Shown here one piece after another: positions 25,384 to 34,556 of a stretch of DNA of 64,000 bases. Positions within the stretch are counted from its first letter, which is position 1. Every line of letters begins with the position of its first letter. Where the stretch lies: assembly GCA_963665765.1 (NCBI GenBank), contig OY762464.1, positions 372,001 to 436,000 of the forward strand, written 5' to 3'. This stretch comes from Bin76 sp963665765 (GTDB lineage: Bacteria; Actinomycetota; Acidimicrobiia; Spongiisociales; ZC4RG35). The notes under the pieces were generated by a model. The model saw nothing but the letters and a program-made list of their open reading frames with translations. It made no database searches and was not told where the DNA came from. The position numbers were made by a program, and so were the translations under genes.

Positions 25384-25560
25384 GGTTCCCTCCTTTCAGA
25401 GATGCCGCCCATGGCGCACAATCCCCTCGGAATCCTTCCCTCGGAGACCCGATCCCGGGAATGCGAACCCGGGGCCGGACCATCCGTTTGTTTATGAATC
25501 CTGACGGTACGGGTGGATGAAACCGCCCTCCCCGCCATGGGCCGGTGAATCTTCCCGTCT

Positions 25561-27810
25561 TTACCGTGTTTTTGCCACTGCCGACAGCCCGGCCGGTTCC
25601 GACGGATGGGCCGGGCCGACCACCACATCTCCGTGCTGGTCGGTGCGCAACACGCGGGCGCCTCCCTCGGCCAGCACCTGCTCGACCCACCCGGCGGGAT
25701 GCCCGTAGTCGTTGGCGCCCACGCTGATCACCGCCAACCGGCCGGCGTTTTCCTTGAGCCACCGGCGATCGGAGGTGGCCGCGCCCTGATGGGGCACCTT
25801 GAGGACATCGGGTCGGATCGAGCCCAGTTCAGTCTGGGCCACCTCCTCAATGTCCGCCGACATGAGAAAGGACGTGCCGGCCAGGTCCACCAACAAAACG
25901 ATCGACTGGTCGTTGATCTGTTTGTAGCGGCGCAACGGACCCAACACCTCGACCCGCAGATCCCCCGAGCGCAGCACCTGACCGGGCAGGGGTCGATGAA
26001 CCGCAATGCCCTCCTCCGCAATCCGTTCGCCCAGTATCCGGTGGGCAGGAGTTTGATGAGGAAAAGATGCATCCCACACCCCTCCCACCCGGATCTTGCC
26101 CACCACTGCCTCCAAACCCCGGACATGATCGGCGTGAGGATGGGTGATCACCACCAGATCCAGTTTCCGCACCCGATATCTCCGCAGCTTGTCAGCCAGA
26201 ACCAACGGATCGGGACCACCATCTATCAGCATGGTGAATTCGGTGCCCAGCACCAGGATCGAGTCGCCCTGCCCCACATCCAGAAACACCACCGCCGGGG
26301 CCCGGGCGCCCTCCGACTCGACGAAGGGAGATAGAACGGGCAGCACCGGAGCGGCCACCACCAGGACCACTCCCGTCACCACCAGGGGCCGCCGGAGTAT
26401 CGGCCATCGCCAGACCGCTCCTCCGATGCCGGCCACCAGTGCCACCCCCCACCACCCCAATTGAGGAAACGGCGAGAAGAATCCCGCCACGGCCAACACT
26501 CCCTCCGCGGTCCAGGCAGACAGCCACCCAAGCGGCTGCCAACCCGCCACCGCCCCGATACCTCCCAAAGCAGTGGAAACCACCACCAATGGTCCGGCAG
26601 CCAGATTGGCCAGGGGAGACAGCAGGGGAAGCGATCCGAAAAACCCCAACAGCAGGGGCGCCACCGCTATCTGAGCCGCCCCCGCCGCTCCCAGGGGTTG
26701 CCAGATCCAACGCGGCCGGCGGCCGGCGGTCAGCCGCGTTCCCACCATAACCCCGACCGTGGCGGCGACCGACAACGCGAACCCCAGACTTTGGGCCAAC
26801 TCGGCTGAAACCAGCAGGGCCAGAATGACGGCGGTTCCGATCGCCGGCCAAGCGCCCAGTGGATAACCGACCGCCCGGGCGCCCATCACCAGGGAAGCCA
26901 GAACTCCGGCGCGCAGAACCGAGGGTTCCCAGCGGGTAGCCACCATGAATATCCCCAACCCGATCAATCCCACCAACGCCCGCAGCCCGGGCCGCGTCGC
27001 CAGGGGCCACATCAAGATCCACAGCGCCCCCAAGAAGAGAGCCACGTTTCCCCCCGACACCGCCACGAAGTGGCTCAGACCGGAGCGCCGCAGGTTGGCC
27101 AGGTCAAGCGCGGAAAGGCGCGAGGTGTCACCCACCAAAAACCCCGCTACCAGGGCGATCCCGTCGGGTGGGCCGGTCCGGAGATTCCCGAGCACCCTCT
27201 TTCTAACCTGGTTGCCGGCGGCCACCAGCCACCCCTGAGCGGGCGACACCCGAATCAAAGCACCACTCCGCATCCGGGCGGAGTAGACCGCCGCCCCCCA
27301 ACGACCGGCCCGCTTGGTCATATAACCCGCGGCTTGGAACACTTCGCCCGCCACCACCTGTCCGGAGTCGGAGGGTTCCACCATCACCACCGGACCCGAC
27401 CATTCTTTCCAGCCGGCCCCGTCAGTCGTTCGATAGGCCAGCGGCTTGGCCAGCAACCAAGGGCGATCCGGCCTCCCCCTCGGATCGGTGCGAGCCACCG
27501 CCCGAATGGTCACTTCGCCCTCCACCACCGGGGCCGAAAGCGCTGCCTCTTCCCGGTGCCACGACCCCCATCCTGCCCAGGCGCCGGCCACCAGTCCGGC
27601 GGCCATCACCACCACCATCCCCGATCGGCGGAACAGGAACATCGCCCCGCCCACCGCCACAGCCGCCCACAGCCCCCAGGGGTGCCTCCCGCCCAGAGCG
27701 CCCACCCAAACCAGAGCGGCCACCAGCAGGAATCTGGTCTCCTCCCAGGCGGGAAATGCCGATCTCCCACCCCCTTCCCTTCGCAGCCCGTCCCCGCTCG
27801 TCTCAGTCAA
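25561..27810 (-). CDS. comEC: ComEC/Rec2-type DNA uptake channel protein
   Basis: A polytopic membrane protein that moves single-stranded DNA across the cytoplasmic membrane in natural transformation. The 749 residues comprise N-terminal helices, a soluble DUF4131-like segment (about 60-190), the Competence transmembrane domain with LSALDLANLRRSGLSHFVAVSGGNVALFLGALW, and a C-terminal metallo-beta-lactamase-like domain (about 510-749) with VVFLDVGQGDSILV, IDGGPD, THPHADHVRGLEAVV and LKVPHQGAATSDRRW. The start is a TTG overlapping the comEA stop as TTGA. Together with comEA and the nearby Tad-type locus it suggests a DNA-uptake capacity, although no experiment supports that here. Confidence 0.92.
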   Translation of the reverse strand: MTETSGDGLRREGGGRSAFPAWEETRFLLVAALVWVGALGGRHPWGLWAAVAVGGAMFLFRRSGMVVVMAAGLVAGAWAGWGSWHREEAALSAPVVEGEVTIRAVARTDPRGRPDRPWLLAKPLAYRTTDGAGWKEWSGPVVMVEPSDSGQVVAGEVFQAAGYMTKRAGRWGAAVYSARMRSGALIRVSPAQGWLVAAGNQVRKRVLGNLRTGPPDGIALVAGFLVGDTSRLSALDLANLRRSGLSHFVAVSGGNVALFLGALWILMWPLATRPGLRALVGLIGLGIFMVATRWEPSVLRAGVLASLVMGARAVGYPLGAWPAIGTAVILALLVSAELAQSLGFALSVAATVGVMVGTRLTAGRRPRWIWQPLGAAGAAQIAVAPLLLGFFGSLPLLSPLANLAAGPLVVVSTALGGIGAVAGWQPLGWLSAWTAEGVLAVAGFFSPFPQLGWWGVALVAGIGGAVWRWPILRRPLVVTGVVLVVAAPVLPVLSPFVESEGARAPAVVFLDVGQGDSILVLGTEFTMLIDGGPDPLVLADKLRRYRVRKLDLVVITHPHADHVRGLEAVVGKIRVGGVWDASFPHQTPAHRILGERIAEEGIAVHRPLPGQVLRSGDLRVEVLGPLRRYKQINDQSIVLLVDLAGTSFLMSADIEEVAQTELGSIRPDVLKVPHQGAATSDRRWLKENAGRLAVISVGANDYGHPAGWVEQVLAEGGARVLRTDQHGDVVVGPAHPSEPAGLSAVAKTR

Positions 27811-28406
27811 GGCAGGACGACATACTCCCGAATTCCGGCCAGTTTCTTCTCGCCGATACCGGACACGTCCAGCAGATCCTCCACCTCCCGAAACGGACCC
27901 GAGCCAGCCCGGTGATCGACAATCCTCGCAGCCAAGACCGGACCCAAACCGGGAACCTTCTCCAACTCTTGTGCCGTGGCCCGGTTCAGATCTACCTTGC
28001 CCGAGGACTCCGATTCGGAACCGGTCCAGACTTCCCCCCGCTCTGCTCCGGTTCGACCCCCGGGAACTACCACTCGGCCGCCGTCGAACACCGGCGCCGC
28101 CAGATTGATCTCCCCCAGCCGAGCATCAGCCAGTGCGCCTCCCGCCGCCCTGATTACATCCCCCACCCGAGCAAGAGCTCTCACCCTGACCAATCCCGGA
28201 TTCACAACCCTCCCCGCCACATGCACCACCATCCACTCCTCCGGCGAATCCCCGGAGACACCCGCCGGCGCGGCAGCCAACGTGACACGGGGATCGCCGG
28301 ACGGCGCCACCTCCGGCGCCCGGGGTCGCCACAGTCCAAAAAACATTCCCGCCCCCACCGCAGTGGACAACATCACCGCCGCCAGACCCCAATATGTCTT
28401 TTCCAT
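27807..28406 (-). CDS. comEA: ComEA-type DNA receptor (SLBB plus helix-hairpin-helix)
   Basis: Binds incoming double-stranded DNA outside the membrane. The 199-residue protein has an N-terminal membrane anchor (about 7-26), an SLBB domain (VVHVAGRVVNPGLVRVR, ALARVGDVIRAAGG; about 60-105), a Ser/Glu-rich spacer, and a C-terminal pair of helix-hairpin-helix motifs (VDLNRATAQELEKVPGLGPVLAARIVDHR and EVEDLLDVSGIGEKKLAGI). Directly coupled to comEC. A plus-strand PIN gene begins just upstream, so the promoter must lie in the short region that separates it from leuS or within it. Confidence 0.92.
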   Translation of the reverse strand: MEKTYWGLAAVMLSTAVGAGMFFGLWRPRAPEVAPSGDPRVTLAAAPAGVSGDSPEEWMVVHVAGRVVNPGLVRVRALARVGDVIRAAGGALADARLGEINLAAPVFDGGRVVVPGGRTGAERGEVWTGSESESSGKVDLNRATAQELEKVPGLGPVLAARIVDHRAGSGPFREVEDLLDVSGIGEKKLAGIREYVVLP

Positions 28407-28963
28407 ACCTCACTATGGATGGATCTCCGCCCGAAAGTCCACAGCCGGGCCCCCGTTTCGCAGACTGTGGGCATTCTTTGGCAACACCCCCCGGCCAACC
28501 GCCGGGGTTGGCCCGCCTCTATGATTTGGCTACCAGCGAAAAGATTCGGTCGGGAAAAGACCTTTTAGCCCTTGATACCAATGTCCTCTTGCGCTATCTC
28601 ACGCGTGATGATTTGGAGATGGCTGTAACGGCTCGCGGTTTGTTGAATTCCCTCACACCCCAAGAGCCCGGCTTCATTTGCCGTGAAGTGATCCTTGAGG
28701 TGGTCTGGGTGTTGGAGCGTTCCTACAAAATGCCACGACGACGGACCGCCGCGGTGTTGGAAAGGCTACTTCTCGCCCGAGACCTGGTTATCGAGGCGGC
28801 CGACGATATTGCGACAGCTATCCCGGACTATCGACGGGGGGAAATCGACTTCTCAGACGTGATAATCCTAGCGGCGGCCCGGCGAGCACAGACCAGGGTT
28901 CTCTACACTTTTGATCGCAAACTCGCCCGCCAGGAAGGGGCAGAACTATTGAAGGCCAGGTAG
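28394..28963 (+). CDS. VapC-like PIN-domain ribonuclease, no antitoxin partner visible
   Basis: PIN-fold RNase toxin of the VapC type. The core begins at about residue 57 (LLALDTNVLLRYLTRDD) and has the acidic residues expected of the active site: Asp in LDTN, Glu in REVILEVVWVLERSY, Asp in EIDFSDVIILAA and Asp in FDRKLAR. The first 56 residues look non-native and overlap comEA's start antisense, so translation probably begins at a TTG near 28510 or 28531; no ATG precedes the core. No antitoxin gene is seen on either side, so this may be an orphan or a remnant that lost its partner. It interrupts the leuS-comEA run, is oriented against it, and is less GC-rich than its neighbours. Confidence 0.75.
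   Translation: MSFPYLTMDGSPPESPQPGPRFADCGHSLATPPGQPPGLARLYDLATSEKIRSGKDLLALDTNVLLRYLTRDDLEMAVTARGLLNSLTPQEPGFICREVILEVVWVLERSYKMPRRRTAAVLERLLLARDLVIEAADDIATAIPDYRRGEIDFSDVIILAAARRAQTRVLYTFDRKLARQEGAELLKAR
28493..28513. repeat. Perfect 8-bp inverted repeat upstream of the PIN gene
   Basis: GGCCAACC at 28493-28500 and GGTTGGCC at 28506-28513 flank a five-base loop GCCGG. There is no T-run after it on either strand, so it is unlikely to be an intrinsic terminator. It lies between comEA and the PIN core and could be an operator or a trace of the insertion that brought the PIN gene in. Confidence 0.5.
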
Positions 28964-28999
28964 ACGCCCCTCCCCCCGGTTGTTCGGGACACGGTCAAC

Positions 29000-31423
29000 C
29001 TATTCAACCACCACGTTGACGATCCGGGGCGGACGGGTTATCACCCGGGCGATCCGTCCCCCTTCCAGCCAGCGCTGCATTCTTGGCGAACGGAGGGCGA
29101 CTTGCTCGGCGGTCGCCTCGTCAATATCGACCGGCACTTCCGCCCGGTCCCGCACCTTGCCGTTTACCTGCAGAACCATCACCACCGTCTCCTCCCGGGC
29201 GATTTCCTCATCCCACTTCGGCCAGGGCTGAGTGGCCAGAATTCCTCCGTATCCCAGCCGTTCCCACAATTCGTGGGAGAGGTGGGGAGCCAGGGGTCCC
29301 AACATCAACAGCAACATCTGATACACCTGCCGGAAGGTCTCGGTGCGGCCTCCACCTCGCAGATAGGCGATCACTTCGTTGATCAGGGCCATCAGAGTGG
29401 ATACCACGGTGTTGAAGTGGAACCGGTCGATGTCAGCCGTCACCTTGCGCAGAGCCCGATGCGCCACTCCCAAAATGGCATGGTCCCGGCGGTCGGGTTC
29501 CCGGTCGCTCACCGAGCCGACCTCGCCCATGCCCAGTCGCCAAACCCGATCCAGGAAGCGAGCGGTTCCCTCCACTCCCCCGTCGATCCACACCGCGTCG
29601 TCGGTGGGAGGCCCGATGAACAATTCGTAGAGGCGGATGGCGTCGGCCCCGTATCGCTCGTAGTAGGGCTCGGGGGTCACCACATTGCCCCGCGACTTGG
29701 ACATCTTGGCGCCGTCCTTGACCAGCATTCCCTGGGTGAAAAGACGGGTGAACGGCTCCTCGGCGGGGCTGTATCCCATGTCATAGAGCACCTTGGTGAT
29801 GAACCGGGCGTAGAGCAGATGGAGAACCGCATGCTCCACTCCGCCGATGTACTGATCCACCGCCATCCAGTACTTGACTTTGTCATCATCGAAGATCCGC
29901 TCGGAATTGCCGGCGTCGCAATAGCGGAGGAAATACCACGAAGAATCCACGAAGGTGTCCATGGTGTCGGTCTCCCGCCTCCCCGCCGCACCGCACCGGG
30001 GACAATCCACCTCCACCCAATCGGCAACCAGCGCAAGCGGAGACTGCCCCTTGGGCCGATACTCCTCCACGTCGGGATGGATTACCGGCAAATCCTTTTC
30101 CGGCACGGGCACCAGACCGCATGAGTCGCAGTTGATCATGGGAATGGGGCACCCCCAGTAGCGCTGCCGGGAAACCAGCCAGTCATGAAGCCGGTACTTG
30201 ATGGCCCGGCGTCCGATCCCCTTTTCCTCCAACCAGGCGATGATTCTCTGCTTGGCGGCGGCGGTCGGCAGGCCGTTCAGGAACCCGGAGTTGATGGCCA
30301 CCCCCTCGCCCACATATGCCTCTCCCTCGAACCCCGGCGGCGGCTTCACGGTTCGCAAGATCCGAAGACCCCGCTGAGTGGCGAAATCCCAGTCCCGCTG
30401 ATCTTCTCCCGGCACCCCCATGATCGCCCCGGTCCCGTATCCCATCAACACGTAATCGGCTATGTAGAGGGGAACCCGCCGGCCGTTGGCCGGATTGATG
30501 CCATATCGCCCGAGGAAGATTCCCGACTTTTCGCCGGTGGTCATCCTCTCCAACTCACTGGCCGAGGAAACCTTCTCCACGTATGACCGGATGTCGTCTT
30601 CGTGTTCGCCGCCGGCCACCAGTTGCTCCACCAGGGGATGTTCGGGGGCCAGCACGGCAAAGGTCATCCCGAAGATGGTGTCGGGCCGGGTGGTGTAAAC
30701 CTCAAACTCCCCCTGCCCGTCTGCCACCTCGATGGTGAACTCGCTTCCCTCCGAACGCCCTATCCAGTTTTCCTGCATGGTTTTGACCCGTTCGGGCCAG
30801 TCGAGTCCCTCCAGATCCTGAAGGAGGCGATCGGCGTACTCGGTGATGCGGAAATGCCACTGCGACAGGTCACGGCGGGTGACCGGCGAATTGCACCGCT
30901 CGCAGGCGCCGCTCACCACCTGCTCGTTGGCCAACACGGTCTGATCCTGTTCGCACCAATTCACCGCCGATCGGGACTTGTAGGCCAACCCCCGCTCGTA
31001 GAGCTTCAGAAAGAGCCACTGGTCCCACCGGTAGTACTCGGGCGTGTGACAGGCCAACTCCCGACTCCAGTCGTAGACCGCTCCCAGCCGCCGGAGCTGG
31101 GACTTCATGCGAAGGATCTGGCGCTCGGTGAATTCCCGGGGATGAATCCCGGTGGCGATGGCGGCGTTCTCGGCCGGAAGACCAAAGGAGTCCCAGCCCA
31201 TGGGGGACAGGACGTTGTAGCCCTGCATCCTCCGGTAGCGGGTGAGCAGATCCACATAGGTGTAGTTGCGAAGATGGCCCATGTGGAGATCGCCGGACGG
31301 ATAGGGATACATCTGCAGGTTGTAGTACTTGGGCCGTTCGGCGTCCTCGGTGGTGTAGAAGATCCTTTCCCGCTCCCACAGATCCTGCCACTTTGCTTCG
31401 ACGGCCGCCACATCGTATTCCAT
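29000..31423 (-). CDS. leuS: Leucyl-tRNA synthetase
   Basis: Charges tRNA-Leu and edits mischarged products. Numbered from ATG 31423 the 807-residue protein starts MEYDVAAVEAKWQDLWE. Motifs are HIGH as PYPSGDLHMGHLRNYT (about 39-54), the CP1 editing domain with TTRPDTIFG and the zinc-like region CERCNSPV, and KMSKS as VKDGAKMSKSRGNV near 575. A C-terminal anticodon-binding and LeuRS-specific domain follows. An in-frame ATG exists 21 codons upstream, but the residues before MEYDV are not LeuRS-like. A TAATCT -10-like hexamer ends about 12 bases before the ATG, so the mRNA may be nearly leaderless. Confidence 0.95.
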   Translation of the reverse strand: MEYDVAAVEAKWQDLWERERIFYTTEDAERPKYYNLQMYPYPSGDLHMGHLRNYTYVDLLTRYRRMQGYNVLSPMGWDSFGLPAENAAIATGIHPREFTERQILRMKSQLRRLGAVYDWSRELACHTPEYYRWDQWLFLKLYERGLAYKSRSAVNWCEQDQTVLANEQVVSGACERCNSPVTRRDLSQWHFRITEYADRLLQDLEGLDWPERVKTMQENWIGRSEGSEFTIEVADGQGEFEVYTTRPDTIFGMTFAVLAPEHPLVEQLVAGGEHEDDIRSYVEKVSSASELERMTTGEKSGIFLGRYGINPANGRRVPLYIADYVLMGYGTGAIMGVPGEDQRDWDFATQRGLRILRTVKPPPGFEGEAYVGEGVAINSGFLNGLPTAAAKQRIIAWLEEKGIGRRAIKYRLHDWLVSRQRYWGCPIPMINCDSCGLVPVPEKDLPVIHPDVEEYRPKGQSPLALVADWVEVDCPRCGAAGRRETDTMDTFVDSSWYFLRYCDAGNSERIFDDDKVKYWMAVDQYIGGVEHAVLHLLYARFITKVLYDMGYSPAEEPFTRLFTQGMLVKDGAKMSKSRGNVVTPEPYYERYGADAIRLYELFIGPPTDDAVWIDGGVEGTARFLDRVWRLGMGEVGSVSDREPDRRDHAILGVAHRALRKVTADIDRFHFNTVVSTLMALINEVIAYLRGGGRTETFRQVYQMLLLMLGPLAPHLSHELWERLGYGGILATQPWPKWDEEIAREETVVMVLQVNGKVRDRAEVPVDIDEATAEQVALRSPRMQRWLEGGRIARVITRPPRIVNVVVE

Positions 31424-31562
31424 AACAGACCCAAGATTACCGGTGAGCCCTCCTGATCCACATTTCGTCGCCGGCAGTCGTGGCATGGGATAGATACCGG
31501 ATCCGACCCGATGGGTAGGCTTTCGAGCGAAGATTCATCACCCAACGGAAGGTCGGAACGCG

Positions 31563-33155
31563 ATGCCCGGGCGGCTCAAGTACTGGGGATGGGGGTACGA
31601 GGGACAGGGTTTGTCGCCGCACGATCGGGAGACCCTGCTCTCCAGGTTGGCCGGGGAATTCGACATCCACGGCGCGGCAGGCGCCGGAGCGCCTCCCATC
31701 GCAGAACTCGACCTTCCCCGACCCCGTCTGGATCCCCCCGCCAGTCTGGCGGCGCGGTGCACACAGGAACCCTACGAGCGGATCCTGCACAGCTTCGGAC
31801 AGTCCCAGCCCGATTCGATCCGGATTTTTGCCGGGGACTTTGCTCATGCCCCCGACGTGGTGGCCTATCCGAGAGATGAAACCGAGGTAGTGGCCGTGCT
31901 GGAGTGGGCGGGCGAGACGGGAGCGGCCCTGATCCCGTTCGGGGGCGGATCGTCGGTGGTGGGCGGCGTCACGCCCGACCTTGATGACGGATTTGCCGGA
32001 ACCGTGATGCTGGACATGAGCCGAATGAACCGGGTGCTCGAGGTGGACCCGGTGTCCCGGGCCGCCTTGATCCAGGGAGGAGCGCGAGGCCCGGAACTGG
32101 AGGCCGGGCTGAAGCCTCACGGGATGACGTTGCGGCACTTCCCCCAGTCCTTCCCACACTCCACCCTGGGAGGCTGGATCGCCACTCGCTCGGGCGGGCA
32201 TTTCGCCACCCTCTACACCCACATCGACGACCTGGTCGAGAGCGTTTCCATGATCACCCCGGCCGGGCGGATCGAATCGCGTCGACTGCCCGGCTCGGGC
32301 GCCGGTCCCAGCCCGGACCGGCTCATGATCGGCTCGGAGGGCGCCCTGGGCATCATCACCCAGGCTTGGGTGCGGCTCCAGGGTCGGGTGGCGTTCAAGG
32401 CCACGGCCGGGTTCCGTTTTCCCGATTTCCTGCCGGCCGCCGAAGCGGTGCGCGCCATTTCCCAGGCCGGTCTCTTCCCGGCCAACGTGCGGATCGTCGA
32501 CGGGGTGGAATTGCAGGTAAACGGCGCCGGGGACGGTTCCTTCACCCTGCTGGTGGTCTCCTTCGAATCCTCCGACCACCCGGTGGAGGCTTGGATGAAC
32601 CGGGCCGAGCAGTGTGTTCGGGATCACGGGGGATCACCGGACGTCGACTGGCGGACCAACCCGAATGCTCACCTGAGAGGAGCGGTGGGCGCCTGGCGTG
32701 ACGCTTTCATCAAGATGCCGTACAACCGGGAGATCCTCACCCCGCTTCGAATTATCTCCGACACCTTCGAGTCGGCCGTCACCTGGGACCGCTTCGAGTC
32801 CTTCTATCACACAATCAAAGACGCCACCAGCCAAGCCATCCGGGAGGCCACCGGTCGGAAGGGAGCCGTATCCTGCCGATTCAGCCACGCCTATCCCGAC
32901 GGCCCCGCTCCCTATTTCGCCTTCCACTGCTCCGCAGATCCGGCCTCCATGCTGGAGCAGTGGCGAGAGATCAAAGGAGCCGTATCCGAGGCGGTGATAG
33001 AAAACGGAGGCACCATCACCCATCACCACGCCATCGGACGCGACCATCAGCCATGGTATGAAAAGCAGCGTCCCCGGTTGTTCGGGGAGGTTCTGGCCCA
33101 GGCCAAGGCGCATCTGGATCCGAAAGGGATTCTCAACCCGGGGGTGCTGGTTTGA
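31563..33155 (+). CDS. FAD-linked oxidase of the alkyl-DHAP synthase / glycolate oxidase type
   Basis: A VAO-family flavoprotein, 530 residues. The N-terminal LKYWGWGYEGQG resembles alkyldihydroxyacetone-phosphate synthases. The FAD-binding PCMH domain includes PFGGGSSVVGG (about 124-134) and PHSTLGGWIATRSGGH. The C-terminal substrate domain has the HHH cluster (ITHHHAIGRDH, near 485) typical of the AGPS/D-2-hydroxyacid dehydrogenase group, and ends in DPKGILNPGVLV. Substrate is not readable; a long-chain or 2-hydroxy acid is possible. GGAAGG lies nine bases before the ATG. First gene of a three-gene plus-strand operon with a SAF dehydrogenase and a 3-hydroxyacyl-CoA dehydrogenase. Divergent from leuS with a 139-base promoter region. 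Confidence 0.85.
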   Translation: MPGRLKYWGWGYEGQGLSPHDRETLLSRLAGEFDIHGAAGAGAPPIAELDLPRPRLDPPASLAARCTQEPYERILHSFGQSQPDSIRIFAGDFAHAPDVVAYPRDETEVVAVLEWAGETGAALIPFGGGSSVVGGVTPDLDDGFAGTVMLDMSRMNRVLEVDPVSRAALIQGGARGPELEAGLKPHGMTLRHFPQSFPHSTLGGWIATRSGGHFATLYTHIDDLVESVSMITPAGRIESRRLPGSGAGPSPDRLMIGSEGALGIITQAWVRLQGRVAFKATAGFRFPDFLPAAEAVRAISQAGLFPANVRIVDGVELQVNGAGDGSFTLLVVSFESSDHPVEAWMNRAEQCVRDHGGSPDVDWRTNPNAHLRGAVGAWRDAFIKMPYNREILTPLRIISDTFESAVTWDRFESFYHTIKDATSQAIREATGRKGAVSCRFSHAYPDGPAPYFAFHCSADPASMLEQWREIKGAVSEAVIENGGTITHHHAIGRDHQPWYEKQRPRLFGEVLAQAKAHLDPKGILNPGVLV

Positions 33156-33204
33156 GACTTCACCCAAGACACTCGGAGTCCCCCCCAACCAGGAGAACCG
33201 TGCC

Positions 33205-34527
33205 ATGACCCTTCGTTCTCTTCTTCGTTCCCGGCAGGCCGCCGGGGATCCGGTCTTGGTGGGGATAGTGGGCGCCGGGCAGATGGGCGAGGGGTTGGCC
33301 ATCACCATGGAACGTATGGAGGGAATGAAAGCCTGCGTGATCGTCGATCGGGGAAGCGGTCGTTCGGCTGAGATCTACCGGGCGGCGGGAGTCGAGGAGG
33401 GGCGGATCGTGCAGACCGACGATCTCGATCGGGCGGCAGAGGCCATCGCCGACGGACGGCGGGTCCACACCACCAACCCGGCTTTGGCAAGCGCTCCGCC
33501 CCTTCACATCACCGTGGAGGCCACCGGGATTCCCGAGATGGGCGCCAAAGTGGCGATCGGGGCCATCGAGGCGGGCAAGCACGTGATGCAGATGAACGTG
33601 GAGGCCGACGCCACGGTGGGTGCCTTGCTTCGCCATCGCGCCCGGGAGGCGGGGGTGATCTATTCCCTGTCGGGGGGCGACGAGCCGGGCGCCATCGCCG
33701 AACTGTACGAATTCGCCACCCTCTTGGGATATGACGTGATGAGCGTGGGGAAAGGAAAGAACAACCCCCTGATCCCCTCCGCCAATCCCGACACGATGGC
33801 GGAGACGGCGCGCCGCCAGATGATGAATCCCAAAATGCTGGCATCTTTTGTGGACGGCAGCAAGACCATGATGGAGATGACCACCATCTCCAACGCGCTG
33901 GGATACCTGCCCGACCGCCGAGGGATGCACGGACCCGAGGTCACCCCGGACACTTTGGCGTCAACCTACATTCCCCAGGAAGAAGGGGGAATCTTGTCGG
34001 GTCCCAACCGGGTTGACTACGGGCGGGGCGTGGCCCCCGGGGTGTTCGTGGTGTTCACCACCGACCATCCCAAACTGATCCGTGACCTGGTGTACCTGAA
34101 AGTAGGAGACGGGCCCTATTGGGCTCTCTACCGTCCCTACCACCTCACCAGCCTGGAGACCCCCATATCAATCGCCAAGGCGGTGCTCCGCCGAGAAACC
34201 ACCCTGGCCACCGACCGCCCACCCTCGGCGGAAACGGTGACCATCGCCAAAAGGGATCTTCGGAGCGGCGACCGGATAGACGAGATAGGGGGCTTCTGTG
34301 TCTACGGTGTTATCGAGAGAGCCGACGTGGCCCGCCGTGAGAACCTGTTGCCGCTGGGTCTGGCGACCGGGGCCCGGATTGTCAACCATCTGGGAGCAGG
34401 CACTCCTATCACCTACGCGGATGTGGAGCTCGACGAACCGTCTACTATCACCTGCCTAAGGCGGCAGCAGGACGCCCTGGTTTTCGGAGAGAATGCCGGC
34501 GCCGCTCCCCGCGGCGAAAGCCTGTAG
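33205..34527 (+). CDS. NAD(P)-dependent oxidoreductase with C-terminal SAF domain (homoserine-dehydrogenase-like)
   Basis: A 440-residue protein with an N-terminal Rossmann domain (GIVGAGQMGEG at about 20-30, ITVEATGIPEMGAKVAIGAIEAGKHVMQMNVEAD) and a catalytic domain resembling homoserine dehydrogenase (SLSGGDEPGAIAELYEFA, KGKNNPL). A C-terminal SAF domain (about 345-425; TVTIAKRDLRSGDRIDEIG) is seldom part of biosynthetic homoserine dehydrogenases. Proteins of this build are often found in sugar-acid or polyol catabolism clusters, so a catabolic dehydrogenase is more likely than an amino-acid enzyme; this is inference. The open frame extends 49 codons upstream over the oxidase, but ATG 33205 with AGGAGA nine bases ahead is the clear start. 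Confidence 0.8.
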   Translation: MTLRSLLRSRQAAGDPVLVGIVGAGQMGEGLAITMERMEGMKACVIVDRGSGRSAEIYRAAGVEEGRIVQTDDLDRAAEAIADGRRVHTTNPALASAPPLHITVEATGIPEMGAKVAIGAIEAGKHVMQMNVEADATVGALLRHRAREAGVIYSLSGGDEPGAIAELYEFATLLGYDVMSVGKGKNNPLIPSANPDTMAETARRQMMNPKMLASFVDGSKTMMEMTTISNALGYLPDRRGMHGPEVTPDTLASTYIPQEEGGILSGPNRVDYGRGVAPGVFVVFTTDHPKLIRDLVYLKVGDGPYWALYRPYHLTSLETPISIAKAVLRRETTLATDRPPSAETVTIAKRDLRSGDRIDEIGGFCVYGVIERADVARRENLLPLGLATGARIVNHLGAGTPITYADVELDEPSTITCLRRQQDALVFGENAGAAPRGESL

Positions 34528-34556
34528 CCAATCAAGACATCGATCGGGAGAAGCAC

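Noticed and set aside
31437..32627. 396-codon minus-strand frame opposite the FAD oxidase
   Set aside because: Plus strand has the FAD-binding and HHH motifs; this is a shadow.
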